Shown: positions 53,193 to 60,911 of the stretch, in pieces
How positions within the stretch are numbered: position 1 is the stretch's first letter
Layout of the letters: each line of letters begins with the position of its first letter
DNA from: an uncultured Bacteroidota bacterium
Lineage (GTDB): Bacteria > Bacteroidota > Bacteroidia > Flavobacteriales > Flavobacteriaceae
DNA: 64,000 nucleotides
Reading direction: 5' to 3'
Assembly (NCBI GenBank): GCA_902512755.1
Contig: CABXKB010000001.1
Coordinates: forward strand, 62,001-126,000
The notes under the pieces: generated by a model
The model's database searches: none
What the model was told of the DNA's origin: nothing
What the model saw: the letters and a program-made list of their open reading frames with translations, nothing else
Made by a program: the position numbers and the translations under genes

Positions 53193-54131
53193 CTAGGCAA
53201 AAACATTTTTGGGAAAATATTTTGAAATAAAAGATTCTAAAGATCTATACAATTCAATTTGGTTAGGCAAATTAGTTATATTAATAGCTGTTTGTTGCGG
53301 GCCAAATAATAAAAGTTTTGATTTTCGATCATCCAAAACCTTTCTATAAAAATCTTCTAAATAAAACATAATTTCCTCTTTGTTTGGTTCCACCGTTAAA
53401 TAGGTGACAAAATTAAATTTGGTATCGTAACTATATAATGTTTCTAGACTTGAAATCTGTATAGATTGTCCTAAGAAAATTGTTCGATGCCCTTTAGACA
53501 AAATCAAAAAGTTTAAATATAAAATTCCTAATTCGTGAATTTCATTTTCTGGGAGAAATAATACAAATGTAGGATTGTTACTGTTTACGTAATTATTATG
53601 CTGAAGGGTTTCAGTTTGAAGATGTATTTTTTGTTTTATTAAACTAGTTAAGAAGTGCTCATGAGTAGTTGAAATTGCTCCTGTTTGCCAGAGTATACCT
53701 AATTCACGCATTAGAGGCATGAAAATTTGAATAAATACATATTTAAAATTGTGATGTTGAAGAATTTCTTCATAATTAGCATCAAACAATTCACAATCAA
53801 AATTGATCATAGCTAATTTAAATGCATTTATAGATACTTGCTCAGTGTTTGATTTTAATGCGACATTTCTTACTAATTCAGGAATATCATCTATATCTAG
53901 GTTTGCGATTTTAGAAATTTTGAAACCATGATTATAGAGTAATGTTATATTAAGAAGTTTTTTAAGACTTTCGAGACTGTAACGCCGAATGTTAGTATCA
54001 GTTCTTTCAGGCTTTAAAAGGTTATATCGTTTTTCCCAAATCCTAAGCGTATGAGCCTTTATTCCTGATAAATTTTCGAGATTTTTAATACTGAAAGTGC
54101 TTTTTACCCTATTCATATGTTCAATTTTCAT
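53193..54131 (-). CDS. MerR-family regulator with B12-binding domain, CarH/LitR-like
   Basis: This 312-residue regulator has an N-terminal MerR helix-turn-helix (residues 12-80; AHTLRIWEKRYNLLKPERTD), a helical bundle with the light-sensor signature W148-x9-E158-H159 (ELGILWQTGAISTTHEHF) and a cobalamin domain with EIHELG (H199) as the lower cobalt ligand. In CarH proteins adenosylcobalamin makes a DNA-bound tetramer that light breaks, switching on carotenoid genes. Its place beside crtB and crtZ fits this. The ATG at 54116 is an alternative start. The promoter box at 54146 would serve it. Confidence 0.88.
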   Translation of the reverse strand: MKIEHMNRVKSTFSIKNLENLSGIKAHTLRIWEKRYNLLKPERTDTNIRRYSLESLKKLLNITLLYNHGFKISKIANLDIDDIPELVRNVALKSNTEQVSINAFKLAMINFDCELFDANYEEILQHHNFKYVFIQIFMPLMRELGILWQTGAISTTHEHFLTSLIKQKIHLQTETLQHNNYVNSNNPTFVLFLPENEIHELGILYLNFLILSKGHRTIFLGQSIQISSLETLYSYDTKFNFVTYLTVEPNKEEIMFYLEDFYRKVLDDRKSKLLLFGPQQTAINITNLPNQIELYRSLESFISKYFPKNVFA

Positions 54132-54145
54132 TATAAAAGCTTAAA

Positions 54146-54153
54146 CAAACATA
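54146..54153 (-). promoter_or_regulatory. -7 box of the CarH-like regulator gene
   Basis: On the minus strand TATGTTTG (TAnnTTTG). The start at 54131 would leave a leader of only about 8 bases, the one at 54116 about 24. No CarH-like palindromic operator was resolved by eye in the 20 bases between it and the tRNA-Leu end. Confidence 0.4.
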
Positions 54154-54174
54154 CGAAAAAATATTAAATAAATG

Positions 54175-54258
54175 TGCGCACGAGAAGACTCGAACTTCCA
54201 CGGGATAAATCCCACTAGCCCCTCAAGCTAGCGCGTCTACCAATTTCGCCACGTGCGC
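54175..54258 (-). tRNA. tRNA-Leu (GAG)
   Basis: An 84-base tRNA on the minus strand with acceptor GCGCACG/CGTGCGC fully paired, anticodon stem CTAGC/GCTAG with loop TTGAGGG (anticodon GAG), a long variable arm TGGGATTTATCCCG typical of leucine, and a T arm around TTCGAGT. The discriminator is A; CCA is not encoded. Confidence 0.95.
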
Positions 54259-54269
54259 AAAACGAAAAG

Positions 54270-54342
54270 TGACTTGGCTGGGGCTCGAACCCAGGACCCT
54301 CTCCTTAAAAGGGAGATGCTCTACCAACTGAGCTACCGAATC
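54270..54342 (-). tRNA. tRNA-Lys (TTT) with one acceptor mismatch
   Basis: A 73-base tRNA with anticodon stem TCTCC/GGAGA and loop CTTTTAA (anticodon TTT), D stem GCTC/GAGC and T arm CTGGG-TTCGAGC-CCCAG. The acceptor strands GATTCGG and CCAAGTC pair except for a C-A mismatch at 5-68 and a T-G wobble at 3-70. It is transcribed ahead of tRNA-Leu with an 11-base spacer. Confidence 0.93.
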
Positions 54343-54354
54343 TTTTTGAGGGTG

Positions 54355-54362
54355 CAAATATA
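54355..54362 (-). promoter_or_regulatory. -7 box of the tRNA-Lys/tRNA-Leu pair
   Basis: On the minus strand TATATTTG, 12 bases upstream of the mature 5' end of tRNA-Lys. It lies back to back with the aroK promoter box at 54398. Confidence 0.5.
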
Positions 54363-54397
54363 ATTATCAAATATGTATTTTTACTCCTGATTTGATA

Positions 54398-54405
54398 TAA
54401 ATTTG
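54398..54405 (+). promoter_or_regulatory. -7 box of aroK
   Basis: TAAATTTG (TAnnTTTG), 19 bases before the aroK ATG. The -33 element is not clear. Confidence 0.45.
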
Positions 54406-54424
54406 CTTTGGTATTTAAACTCCA

Positions 54425-54955
54425 ATGAAAACAAAAAAAATTATCTTGCTAGGCTATATGGGTAGTGGAAAAACAGCTGTTGGAAGCCTGCTCAACAAGA
54501 TGTTGAAGTTGCCATTTTGGGACTTGGATTTTTATTTGGAGCAGAAATTTAATAAACCAATAGCTTCTATTTTTAAATTAAAAGGCGAACTCGATTTTAG
54601 AGAAGAGGAGCGAAAAGCTTTAGAAGAACTTCTTAATTCAGATAAGCAGATGATTATTTCTTTAGGGGGTGGTACTCCATGTTATTATGATACTATGGAA
54701 TATTTAATTTCTTTAGACCAAGTAAAAACATTTTATCTATATGCAGATGTTAAAACAATTAGCAAACGACTTGAATTAGAAAAACATACCAGGCCTTTAA
54801 TATCACATTTGAATAACCTTAATAATATTCAAGAGTTTGTAGGCAAACATTTGTTTGAGCGAACCGTATTTTATGCAAAAGCAGATTTTAAAATAGTAAC
54901 TGAAAAAAAGTCCATTGAAAATGTTGCTGAAGAATTAGAAAATCTTTTAACTTAA
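54425..54955 (+). CDS. aroK: shikimate kinase
   Basis: AroK phosphorylates shikimate at the 3-hydroxyl in aromatic amino acid synthesis. The 176-residue P-loop kinase has Walker A LLGYMGSGKTAVG (residues about 8-20), the shikimate-binding DLDFYLEQKF with its Asp pair, LDFREEE with the conserved Arg, SLGGGTPCYY and the lid Arg in HTRPL. Its last 9 bases overlap the convergent phosphoribosyltransferase gene. Confidence 0.93.
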   Translation: MKTKKIILLGYMGSGKTAVGSLLNKMLKLPFWDLDFYLEQKFNKPIASIFKLKGELDFREEERKALEELLNSDKQMIISLGGGTPCYYDTMEYLISLDQVKTFYLYADVKTISKRLELEKHTRPLISHLNNLNNIQEFVGKHLFERTVFYAKADFKIVTEKKSIENVAEELENLLT

Positions 54956-55450
54956 ATATATTCCAGAATTTTCGCCCTTAAGATTAACTGTTATGTGTTC
55001 GTTAACAGATGTTGAAAGTGAAATCCCTTTAAAATCTGCTTTAATTGGAAAATTTTTGTGATTTCTATTTACCATGACAACTGTTTTGATTCGCTTTACT
55101 GGAATTTGAAGAAAATATGAAACGGCATGGATCAGAGTACTGCCTGTGTTAAGTACATCATCAACAATTACTATAGATAGATGTTTAAATTTTTCTAAAG
55201 GAATATTGCTTTGAATATTGCTATAAGGTGTTTTTTTATTAATAGATAGATTTACATAGTTCAATTTTATATTACTAATTGAACCTATTGCCTGACCAAG
55301 CATTTCGCTAAAAAGCCCGCCCCGTTTTCCTATCCCTACAATGACTAAATATTCTTCATCAAGATTAGTTTCATAAACTTGATACGCGATTCTTTTAATA
55401 GAAGAAAGAATATCTTTAGAATCTTTTATTTTATTTCCTTTTTTAGTCAT
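54947..55450 (-). CDS. PyrR-like phosphoribosyltransferase
   Basis: This 167-residue type I phosphoribosyltransferase has the PRPP-binding motif SIVIVDDVLNTGSTL (about residues 90-104). It also has VVMVNRNHKNFPIKADFKG, which matches the late part of PyrR (uracil phosphoribosyltransferase/pyrimidine regulator) proteins. Whether it regulates pyr genes by RNA binding or acts only in nucleobase salvage cannot be told. It lies 15 bases downstream of the S4 gene and overlaps the aroK 3' end by 9 bases. Confidence 0.8.
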   Translation of the reverse strand: MTKKGNKIKDSKDILSSIKRIAYQVYETNLDEEYLVIVGIGKRGGLFSEMLGQAIGSISNIKLNYVNLSINKKTPYSNIQSNIPLEKFKHLSIVIVDDVLNTGSTLIHAVSYFLQIPVKRIKTVVMVNRNHKNFPIKADFKGISLSTSVNEHITVNLKGENSGIYLS

Positions 55451-55465
55451 TTACAAATGTATAGA

Positions 55466-55846
55466 TTAATCATCAAACTCTTCATCTAGAAGAATTTCGT
55501 CAATTTCTCTACGTTGTTTTTTTGTAGGTCTTCCTGTTCTTTCGCCTCTAATAACTTTGGCAGTTAATCCTTTTAGCTCTTTTTGTTTTAATAATCTAAT
55601 GTCTGTAGTTTCTGAGTAATAAAGTCCAACTAGTTTAGCGCCTAAACGATTTTTGGGTAGATCAAGCACTTGGTAGCTTCGCCATAATTGCTCTTGCCTT
55701 ACTTGAAATATATCAAGAGGTAATAATTCTTTTGAGGGTTTTACGGTTTGATTATTAATTTTAATTTTCCCACTCTTGCATGCATTAGCTGCTATGTTTC
55801 TTGACTTAAAAATTCGAATACACCATAAAAAATGATCAATACGCAT
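55466..55846 (-). CDS. S4-domain RNA-binding protein, Hsp15 type
   Basis: This 126-residue protein has an N-terminal S4 domain: MRIDHFLWCIRIFKSRNIAA followed by CKSGKIKINNQTVKPSKEL. The tail (from about residue 80) is rich in Lys and Arg, as in Hsp15, which binds stalled 50S subunits carrying nascent chains. It is followed by the PyrR-like gene on the same strand and is divergent from the FKBP gene. Confidence 0.88.
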   Translation of the reverse strand: MRIDHFLWCIRIFKSRNIAANACKSGKIKINNQTVKPSKELLPLDIFQVRQEQLWRSYQVLDLPKNRLGAKLVGLYYSETTDIRLLKQKELKGLTAKVIRGERTGRPTKKQRREIDEILLDEEFDD

Positions 55847-55920
55847 GACTAAAACTTATAAATATTAACAACAAAAATAAAGTAAAATTGTATCTTTCAG
55901 CCCTTTTAAAAACAGTATTC

Positions 55921-56685
55921 TTGAAAAAACGTTTTATACATATTTTATTATTTACCTTTATCATTTATTCATGTGATAAAGAAGAGGAGGAAGTTGAATT
56001 GCCTCGTGATGTTGGAGAACAAGCGGTTATTGATGAGCAAAGTTTGGAAGATTTTTTATCTACTCATTTTTATAATTATGAAGACTTTCAAAATATAGGT
56101 TATCAAACCAAAATTACATTTGATACAATAATTGGTGAAAACTTAGAAAAAACACCTTTAATTAACCAAGTAAAAAAATCTTCAATAAGTGTTAAAACTT
56201 CTGACGGATCTTTTGTAAACCATTCAATTTATACTTTAGTAGCTCGAGAGGGAACAGGGGAATCCCCTTCCTCTGTAGATTCAACATATTTAACATATGA
56301 AGGATTATTGTTAAATAAATTTAGCTTTGACAGGTCATCCACTCCTGTTTGGTTTGATCTTACATCTGTAGTCCGTGGATTTAGAGAAGGAGTACCAGCT
56401 TTAAAGCCAGGTGAGTTCTCTGTAGATCAAAATAATGTTCCCGTTTTTTCTAACTATGGCCAAGGCGCTATATTTATGCCATCAGGACTTGGATATTTCG
56501 GGAATACTTCAAGTTCTATTCCCGCGTATTCTCCACTGATCTTTATAATTGATTTATATCTTGTAAAACAGACTGATCATGATGGTGATGGAATATTATC
56601 TGCTCTTGAATTTGATTCTGATGGAGATGGTATTGCCGATGATACGGATGGTGATGGTTTAGCAGATTACTTAGATGCAGACTAA
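55921..56685 (+). CDS. FKBP-type peptidyl-prolyl isomerase lipoprotein with acidic Ca-binding-like tail
   Basis: This protein of about 254 residues is read from TTG at 55921, since KKRFIHILLFTFIIYSC forms a lipobox signal and no ATG is available. The middle (about 100-225) is an FKBP domain: STYLTYEGLLLNKFSFDRSS, VVRGFREGVPALKPGE, IFMPSGLGYFGN and the last strand PLIFIIDLYLV. The C-terminus is a run of Asp-rich repeats DHDGDGILSALEFDSDGDGI and DDTDGDGLADYLDAD, like thrombospondin-type-3 calcium motifs. Similar lipoproteins in flavobacteria assist folding at the envelope, including gliding proteins, but no direct link is seen here. Confidence 0.85.
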   Translation: MKKRFIHILLFTFIIYSCDKEEEEVELPRDVGEQAVIDEQSLEDFLSTHFYNYEDFQNIGYQTKITFDTIIGENLEKTPLINQVKKSSISVKTSDGSFVNHSIYTLVAREGTGESPSSVDSTYLTYEGLLLNKFSFDRSSTPVWFDLTSVVRGFREGVPALKPGEFSVDQNNVPVFSNYGQGAIFMPSGLGYFGNTSSSIPAYSPLIFIIDLYLVKQTDHDGDGILSALEFDSDGDGIADDTDGDGLADYLDAD

Positions 56686-56750
56686 CTTTATTTATGGAAT
56701 TGAATATAGAAAAAAGATTCAGGGAAGCATAGCTTCCAAAAAAATAAAAA

Positions 56751-57704
56751 TTAAATACGGTTTTTAACGGCCAATGCTTTTTTAACAATAGCATTTTTAT
56801 CTAATCCATATTTAGACATAAGTTGTGTTGGTGTTCCAGATTCTCCAAAGGTGTCTTGAGTCGCTACAAATTCCATTGGACATGGGTTGTGTTTTGCTAA
56901 TAGCCCTGCAATACTTTCACCCATACCGCCCAAATAGTTGTGTTCTTCAGCACTTACTAAACAACCAGTTTTGAGAACCGACTTTATAATAAGATCTTCA
57001 TCTAAGGGTTTTATTGTGTGAATGTTAATGACTTCTGCTTGAAGTCCTTGGGATTTTAAATCTTTTGCAGCTTCTAAGGCCTCCCATACCAAGTGCCCTG
57101 TGGCAACAATAGTTAAATCCTTTCCTTTTTGAAGTAGAATGCCTTTTCCGATTTGAAAACCTAGATTTTCTGTAGTAAAATTTGCTACTGCGGGACGACC
57201 AAAACGCAAATAAACTGGCCCATCAAAATCAGCAATAGCAATTGTAGCTGCCTTCGTTTGATTAAAATCGCATGTGTTGATCACTGTCATTCCTGGCAAC
57301 ATTTTCATAAGGCCAATATCCTCAAGGATTTGATGAGTAGCACCATCTTCTCCTAGAGTTAACCCAGCATGGGAAGCACATATTTTTACATTTTTACCAG
57401 AATATACTATCGACTGACGAATTTGGTCATATACTCGACCAGTAGAAAAGTTTGCAAAAGTGCCAGTAAAGGGAATTTTTCCTCCAATTGTAAGGCCTGC
57501 AGCTATTCCCATCATATTAGCTTCTGCAATTCCGACTTGGAAGAATCGTTCAGGGTTTTCATCTATAAAAGTTTGCATTTTCAAAGAACCTATAAGATCT
57601 GCACAGAGTGCAACGACATTTGGATTTGATCTTCCAAGCTCAGTTAATCCTACTCCAAAACCTGATCTAGTATCTTTATTTCCTTGATTTATATAATCTA
57701 TCAT
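56751..57704 (-). CDS. transketolase, C-terminal subunit
   Basis: This 317-residue subunit holds the pyrimidine-binding and C-terminal domains of transketolase: VGIAEANMMGIAAGLTIGGK with the catalytic Glu, FTGTFANFSTGRVYDQIRQS, and the transketolase C-domain (GKDLTIVATGHLVWEALEAA). It works with the thiamine-diphosphate subunit encoded just upstream (11 bases) in the pentose phosphate pathway. Split transketolases of this kind are frequent in Bacteroidota. 1-deoxyxylulose-5-phosphate synthase is excluded by the two-gene layout and motif set. Confidence 0.88.
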   Translation of the reverse strand: MIDYINQGNKDTRSGFGVGLTELGRSNPNVVALCADLIGSLKMQTFIDENPERFFQVGIAEANMMGIAAGLTIGGKIPFTGTFANFSTGRVYDQIRQSIVYSGKNVKICASHAGLTLGEDGATHQILEDIGLMKMLPGMTVINTCDFNQTKAATIAIADFDGPVYLRFGRPAVANFTTENLGFQIGKGILLQKGKDLTIVATGHLVWEALEAAKDLKSQGLQAEVINIHTIKPLDEDLIIKSVLKTGCLVSAEEHNYLGGMGESIAGLLAKHNPCPMEFVATQDTFGESGTPTQLMSKYGLDKNAIVKKALAVKNRI

Positions 57705-57715
57705 TTTTTTCAGTT

Positions 57716-58561
57716 TTAGTAATCCCCAAGAGTTTCAATGTTTTGAGAAAGTGCGTTTTCTAATTGTTTGTCGTTAGGGGCTTTTCCATGCCACGCGTGA
57801 GTATGCATCATAAAATCAACACCATTTCCCATCTCTGTTTCCATTAAGATAGCAACTGGTTTCCCACTTCCTAGTTTTGATTTTGCTACTTTAAAAGTTT
57901 TGAGTAAATGTGGAATAGAATTTCCTTTTTTGAGTTCAATTACTTTCCATCCAAAGGCTTCAAATTTGTTTTTCAAACTCCCCATTGGAAGAACATCTTC
58001 TGTTCTTCCGTCAATTTGTTTCCCATTAAGGTCAACTGTTGCAATAATATTATCAACTTTTTTGCCAGCTGCAAACATTAATGCTTCCCAGTTTTGCCCT
58101 TCTTGTAATTCTCCATCACCAATAAGTGTGTAAACTGTCTTTGGGTCATTATTTATTTTTTTAGTTAAAGCAGCTCCTATTGAAACTGACAATCCTTGTC
58201 CGAGTGAACCAGAGGCTACTCGAATACCTGGAAGATTTTCATGTGTTGTTGGGTGCCCTTGAAGTCTAGAATCAATTAAACGAAAGCTATTAAGTTCACT
58301 AACAGGAAAAAAACCTCTTCGAGAGAGAACACTATAAAATACAGGCGAAATATGTCCGTTGGATAAAAAGAATAAATCTTCATTTTCTCCATCCATGGAG
58401 AAGGGTAAAGTAACCTTCATTTGTTTAAAAAATAATGCAACAAAAAATTCAGCACAGCCTAAAGAGCCTCCGGGATGTCCAGAGTTTACCTTATGAACCA
58501 TACGCAGTATATCGCGTCTTACTTGAGTAGTTGTTTTTTCTAAAGATTGAATATTTGTCAT
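57716..58561 (-). CDS. transketolase, N-terminal (thiamine diphosphate) subunit
   Basis: This 281-residue subunit has the thiamine-diphosphate domain: VHKVNSGHPGGSLGCAEFFV near the N-terminus, FFLSNGHISPVFYSVL, the GDG motif TLIGDGELQEGQNWEALMFA with VDLNGKQIDG at the end of the cofactor site, and HAWHGKAPND. The ATG at 58561 (MTNIQSLEKTT) is preferred over 58609, because the additional 16 residues are not conserved-looking. It is co-transcribed with the C-terminal subunit and is divergent from tgt. Confidence 0.88.
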   Translation of the reverse strand: MTNIQSLEKTTTQVRRDILRMVHKVNSGHPGGSLGCAEFFVALFFKQMKVTLPFSMDGENEDLFFLSNGHISPVFYSVLSRRGFFPVSELNSFRLIDSRLQGHPTTHENLPGIRVASGSLGQGLSVSIGAALTKKINNDPKTVYTLIGDGELQEGQNWEALMFAAGKKVDNIIATVDLNGKQIDGRTEDVLPMGSLKNKFEAFGWKVIELKKGNSIPHLLKTFKVAKSKLGSGKPVAILMETEMGNGVDFMMHTHAWHGKAPNDKQLENALSQNIETLGDY

Positions 58562-58690
58562 TAGGATATTATTTGATTTTAAAAGTAGCTTAAGTTGTAT
58601 CATTATCAAAGAGATTTACATGAGTTTTATTTGCTTTTTATACCAAGTAATTAACAACATTAATCTTCTCGAATTTACTATTCAGAGTCC

Positions 58691-58698
58691 TATATTTG
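58691..58698 (+). promoter_or_regulatory. -7 box directly before tgt
   Basis: TATATTTG ends only 5 bases before the ATG at 58704. With the usual distance to the transcription start, the mRNA would be leaderless or nearly so. No TTG at the consensus spacing is seen. Confidence 0.45.
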
Positions 58699-58703
58699 CA
58701 TTG

Positions 58704-59834
58704 ATGAAATTCAATCTTTTGACTACCGATTCACATACAAGTGCCCGTGCTGGAACCTTAATTTCAGATCATGGAGTAATTGAAACTCCAATATTCATGC
58801 CTGTAGGCACTGCTGCCTCGGTTAAAGGGGTTCATCAACGTGAATTAAATAAAGATATTAATCCTGACATAATATTGGGCAATACATATCACTTGTATTT
58901 ACGTCCTGGAACATCCGTTATTGAACAAGCTGGAGGATTACATCGTTTCATGGGTTGGAAAAGGCCTATCCTTACTGATTCTGGAGGTTATCAGGTATAT
59001 TCACTTTCTGCTAATAGAAAGATTAAAGAAGAGGGTGTCAAATTTAAATCTCATATCGATGGTTCTTATCATTTCTTTACCCCAGAGAAAGCTATTGAAA
59101 TTCAACGCTCCATAGGTGCTGATATCATTATGGCTTTTGATGAATGTACTCCTTATCCCTGCGACTATAATTATGCCAAAAATTCTATGGAACGTACTCA
59201 TCGATGGCTTACTCGCTGCATTGAGACTGATAAAAAATTACCTCAACTTTATGATTACAAACAAATTCTCTTTCCAATAGTACAGGGCAGTGTTTATAAT
59301 GATTTACGTAGAGCTTCGGCTCATTTTATAGCTGAAAAAGATGCTCCTGGAAATGCCATTGGAGGTTTATCTGTTGGTGAGCCTCATGATGAAATGTACT
59401 CTATGACCGATGAAGTATGTGGTATTTTGCCTCAAAATAAGCCACGCTACTTAATGGGTGTAGGAACTCCAATTAATCTTCTTGAAAATATTGCTTTAGG
59501 TGTAGATATGTTTGACTGTGTATTGCCAACACGTAATGCTAGAAATGGAATGCTATTTACCGCATTTGGTACTATAAATATTAAAAATAAAAAATGGAAA
59601 AACGATTTTTCTCTTCTTGATCCAGCAGGTTACTGCTTCGCTGATTTGGAATATTCTAAAGCTTATGTAAGACATTTGTTTTCTGTTAACGAGATCTTAG
59701 GAAAACAAATTGCAACCTTACACAACTTGAGTTTTTATATCTGGTTGGTTCGTCAAGCAAGAAAACATATCTTAGAGGGAGACTTTAAGGCCTGGAAAGA
59801 ACAAATGGTTGTTCAAATGGAAGGACGTTTATAA
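58704..59834 (+). CDS. tgt: queuine tRNA-ribosyltransferase (tRNA-guanine transglycosylase)
   Basis: Tgt exchanges G34 of certain tRNAs for a queuosine precursor. The 376-residue barrel enzyme has ILTDSGGYQVYSLS with the general acid Asp, IGGLSVGEPHDEM and the nucleophile region MFDCVLPTRNARNG. The zinc loop normally reads CxCxxC plus a distant His. Here the matching segment DPAGYCFADLEYSKAYVRHL keeps one Cys and the later His (IATLHNL) but lacks the other two cysteines. The ATG at 58704 matches the family start; longer in-frame starts would precede the promoter box. lptG/F follows after 3 bases. Confidence 0.94.
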   Translation: MKFNLLTTDSHTSARAGTLISDHGVIETPIFMPVGTAASVKGVHQRELNKDINPDIILGNTYHLYLRPGTSVIEQAGGLHRFMGWKRPILTDSGGYQVYSLSANRKIKEEGVKFKSHIDGSYHFFTPEKAIEIQRSIGADIIMAFDECTPYPCDYNYAKNSMERTHRWLTRCIETDKKLPQLYDYKQILFPIVQGSVYNDLRRASAHFIAEKDAPGNAIGGLSVGEPHDEMYSMTDEVCGILPQNKPRYLMGVGTPINLLENIALGVDMFDCVLPTRNARNGMLFTAFGTINIKNKKWKNDFSLLDPAGYCFADLEYSKAYVRHLFSVNEILGKQIATLHNLSFYIWLVRQARKHILEGDFKAWKEQMVVQMEGRL

Positions 59835-59837
59835 AAA

Positions 59838-60911
59838 ATGAAACTACTTGATCTCTATATTATTAAACGTTATCTCGGTACTTTTATCGTGATGATTCTA
59901 CTTTTTATACCTATTGGTATTATGGTAGATGTTGCAGAAAAAATCGACAAATTTAAGGAAAAAGAAGTTCCAATAACTAGTATATTAGAGTATTACATTG
60001 ATTTTACTTGGTATTTTGCTAACTTATTGTTTCCTATTTTTCTATTTTTATCTGTAATCTGGTTTACATCTAAACTGGCAAATAATACTGAAGTAATCGC
60101 CATTTTAAGTTCGGGGATATCTTTTTTTCGTTATTTAAGACCTTTTTTGCTCAGTGCTACTTTTATTGCTTTTATTTCATTTTTTGCTGGAATGTTTATA
60201 GTTCCAAAGTCAAATCAAGGCTTTAATGATTTTAGATATAAATACCTTGTAAAAAAAGAGGCAAGAAAAACTGATGTCGTTTTTCAGCAAATTAATGATA
60301 ATGAATATATTTATGTCAATAATTATGATCCTATAAGGAAGCAAGCTTCCAATTTCACTTTAGAACATTTTGAGGGAAATACATTAAAATTTAAGATTAA
60401 AGCAAGAAGGATACGTTGGATAGAAAAAGATAGTATTTTTAGGTTGATAAATTACAAAAAGAGAAGTTTTTTTGGTGATGAAGAGCTTCATGAAGTTAAA
60501 TCACGAAAAGATACAATTTTTGATTTTTCAATTACTGATTTAGCTCCTGTAAACTATATTGCTGAAACCTTAAATTTCTTAGAACTTGATGATTTTATTA
60601 ATAAAGAAAGAGAGCGAGGATCTACTTTAATCAACAATCATTTGCTTGTAAGACATAAGCGCTGGAGCATTCCAATTTCTGCATTTATACTTACACTTAT
60701 TGCAGTAGCAGTATCTTCATTTAAGCGACGTGGCGGTATGGGAGTAAATCTTGCATTTGGAATAACCTTAGGCTTCCTCTTCATTTTTTTTGATAAAATT
60801 TTTGGTGTTATGGTTAATAAATCTACATTTCCACCATCTTTAGCCGCCTGGCTTCCCTTATTTATTTTTAGCATTTTGGCTTTCTTTTTACTTCGTCATG
60901 CAAAGAGATAG
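59838..60911 (+). CDS. LptF/LptG-family lipopolysaccharide export permease
   Basis: This 357-residue YjgP/YjgQ-family inner-membrane protein has two helices at the N-terminus (LLDLYIIKRYLGTFIVMILL; SILEYYIDFTWYFANLLFPI), a third at about 100-120, a periplasmic beta-jellyroll section (about 130-265) and three C-terminal helices with SIPISAFILTLIAVAVSSFK. It would act with LptB and a second permease to move lipopolysaccharide to the LptC/A bridge. G or F cannot be told apart here. It overlaps the EamA gene by 14 bases. Confidence 0.88.
   Translation: MKLLDLYIIKRYLGTFIVMILLFIPIGIMVDVAEKIDKFKEKEVPITSILEYYIDFTWYFANLLFPIFLFLSVIWFTSKLANNTEVIAILSSGISFFRYLRPFLLSATFIAFISFFAGMFIVPKSNQGFNDFRYKYLVKKEARKTDVVFQQINDNEYIYVNNYDPIRKQASNFTLEHFEGNTLKFKIKARRIRWIEKDSIFRLINYKKRSFFGDEELHEVKSRKDTIFDFSITDLAPVNYIAETLNFLELDDFINKERERGSTLINNHLLVRHKRWSIPISAFILTLIAVAVSSFKRRGGMGVNLAFGITLGFLFIFFDKIFGVMVNKSTFPPSLAAWLPLFIFSILAFFLLRHAKR

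Noticed and set aside
56543-56794. His-rich minus-strand frame at the end of the FKBP gene
   Set aside because: It is the antisense of the Asp-rich repeats (GAT read as ATC/CAT) and has no independent support.
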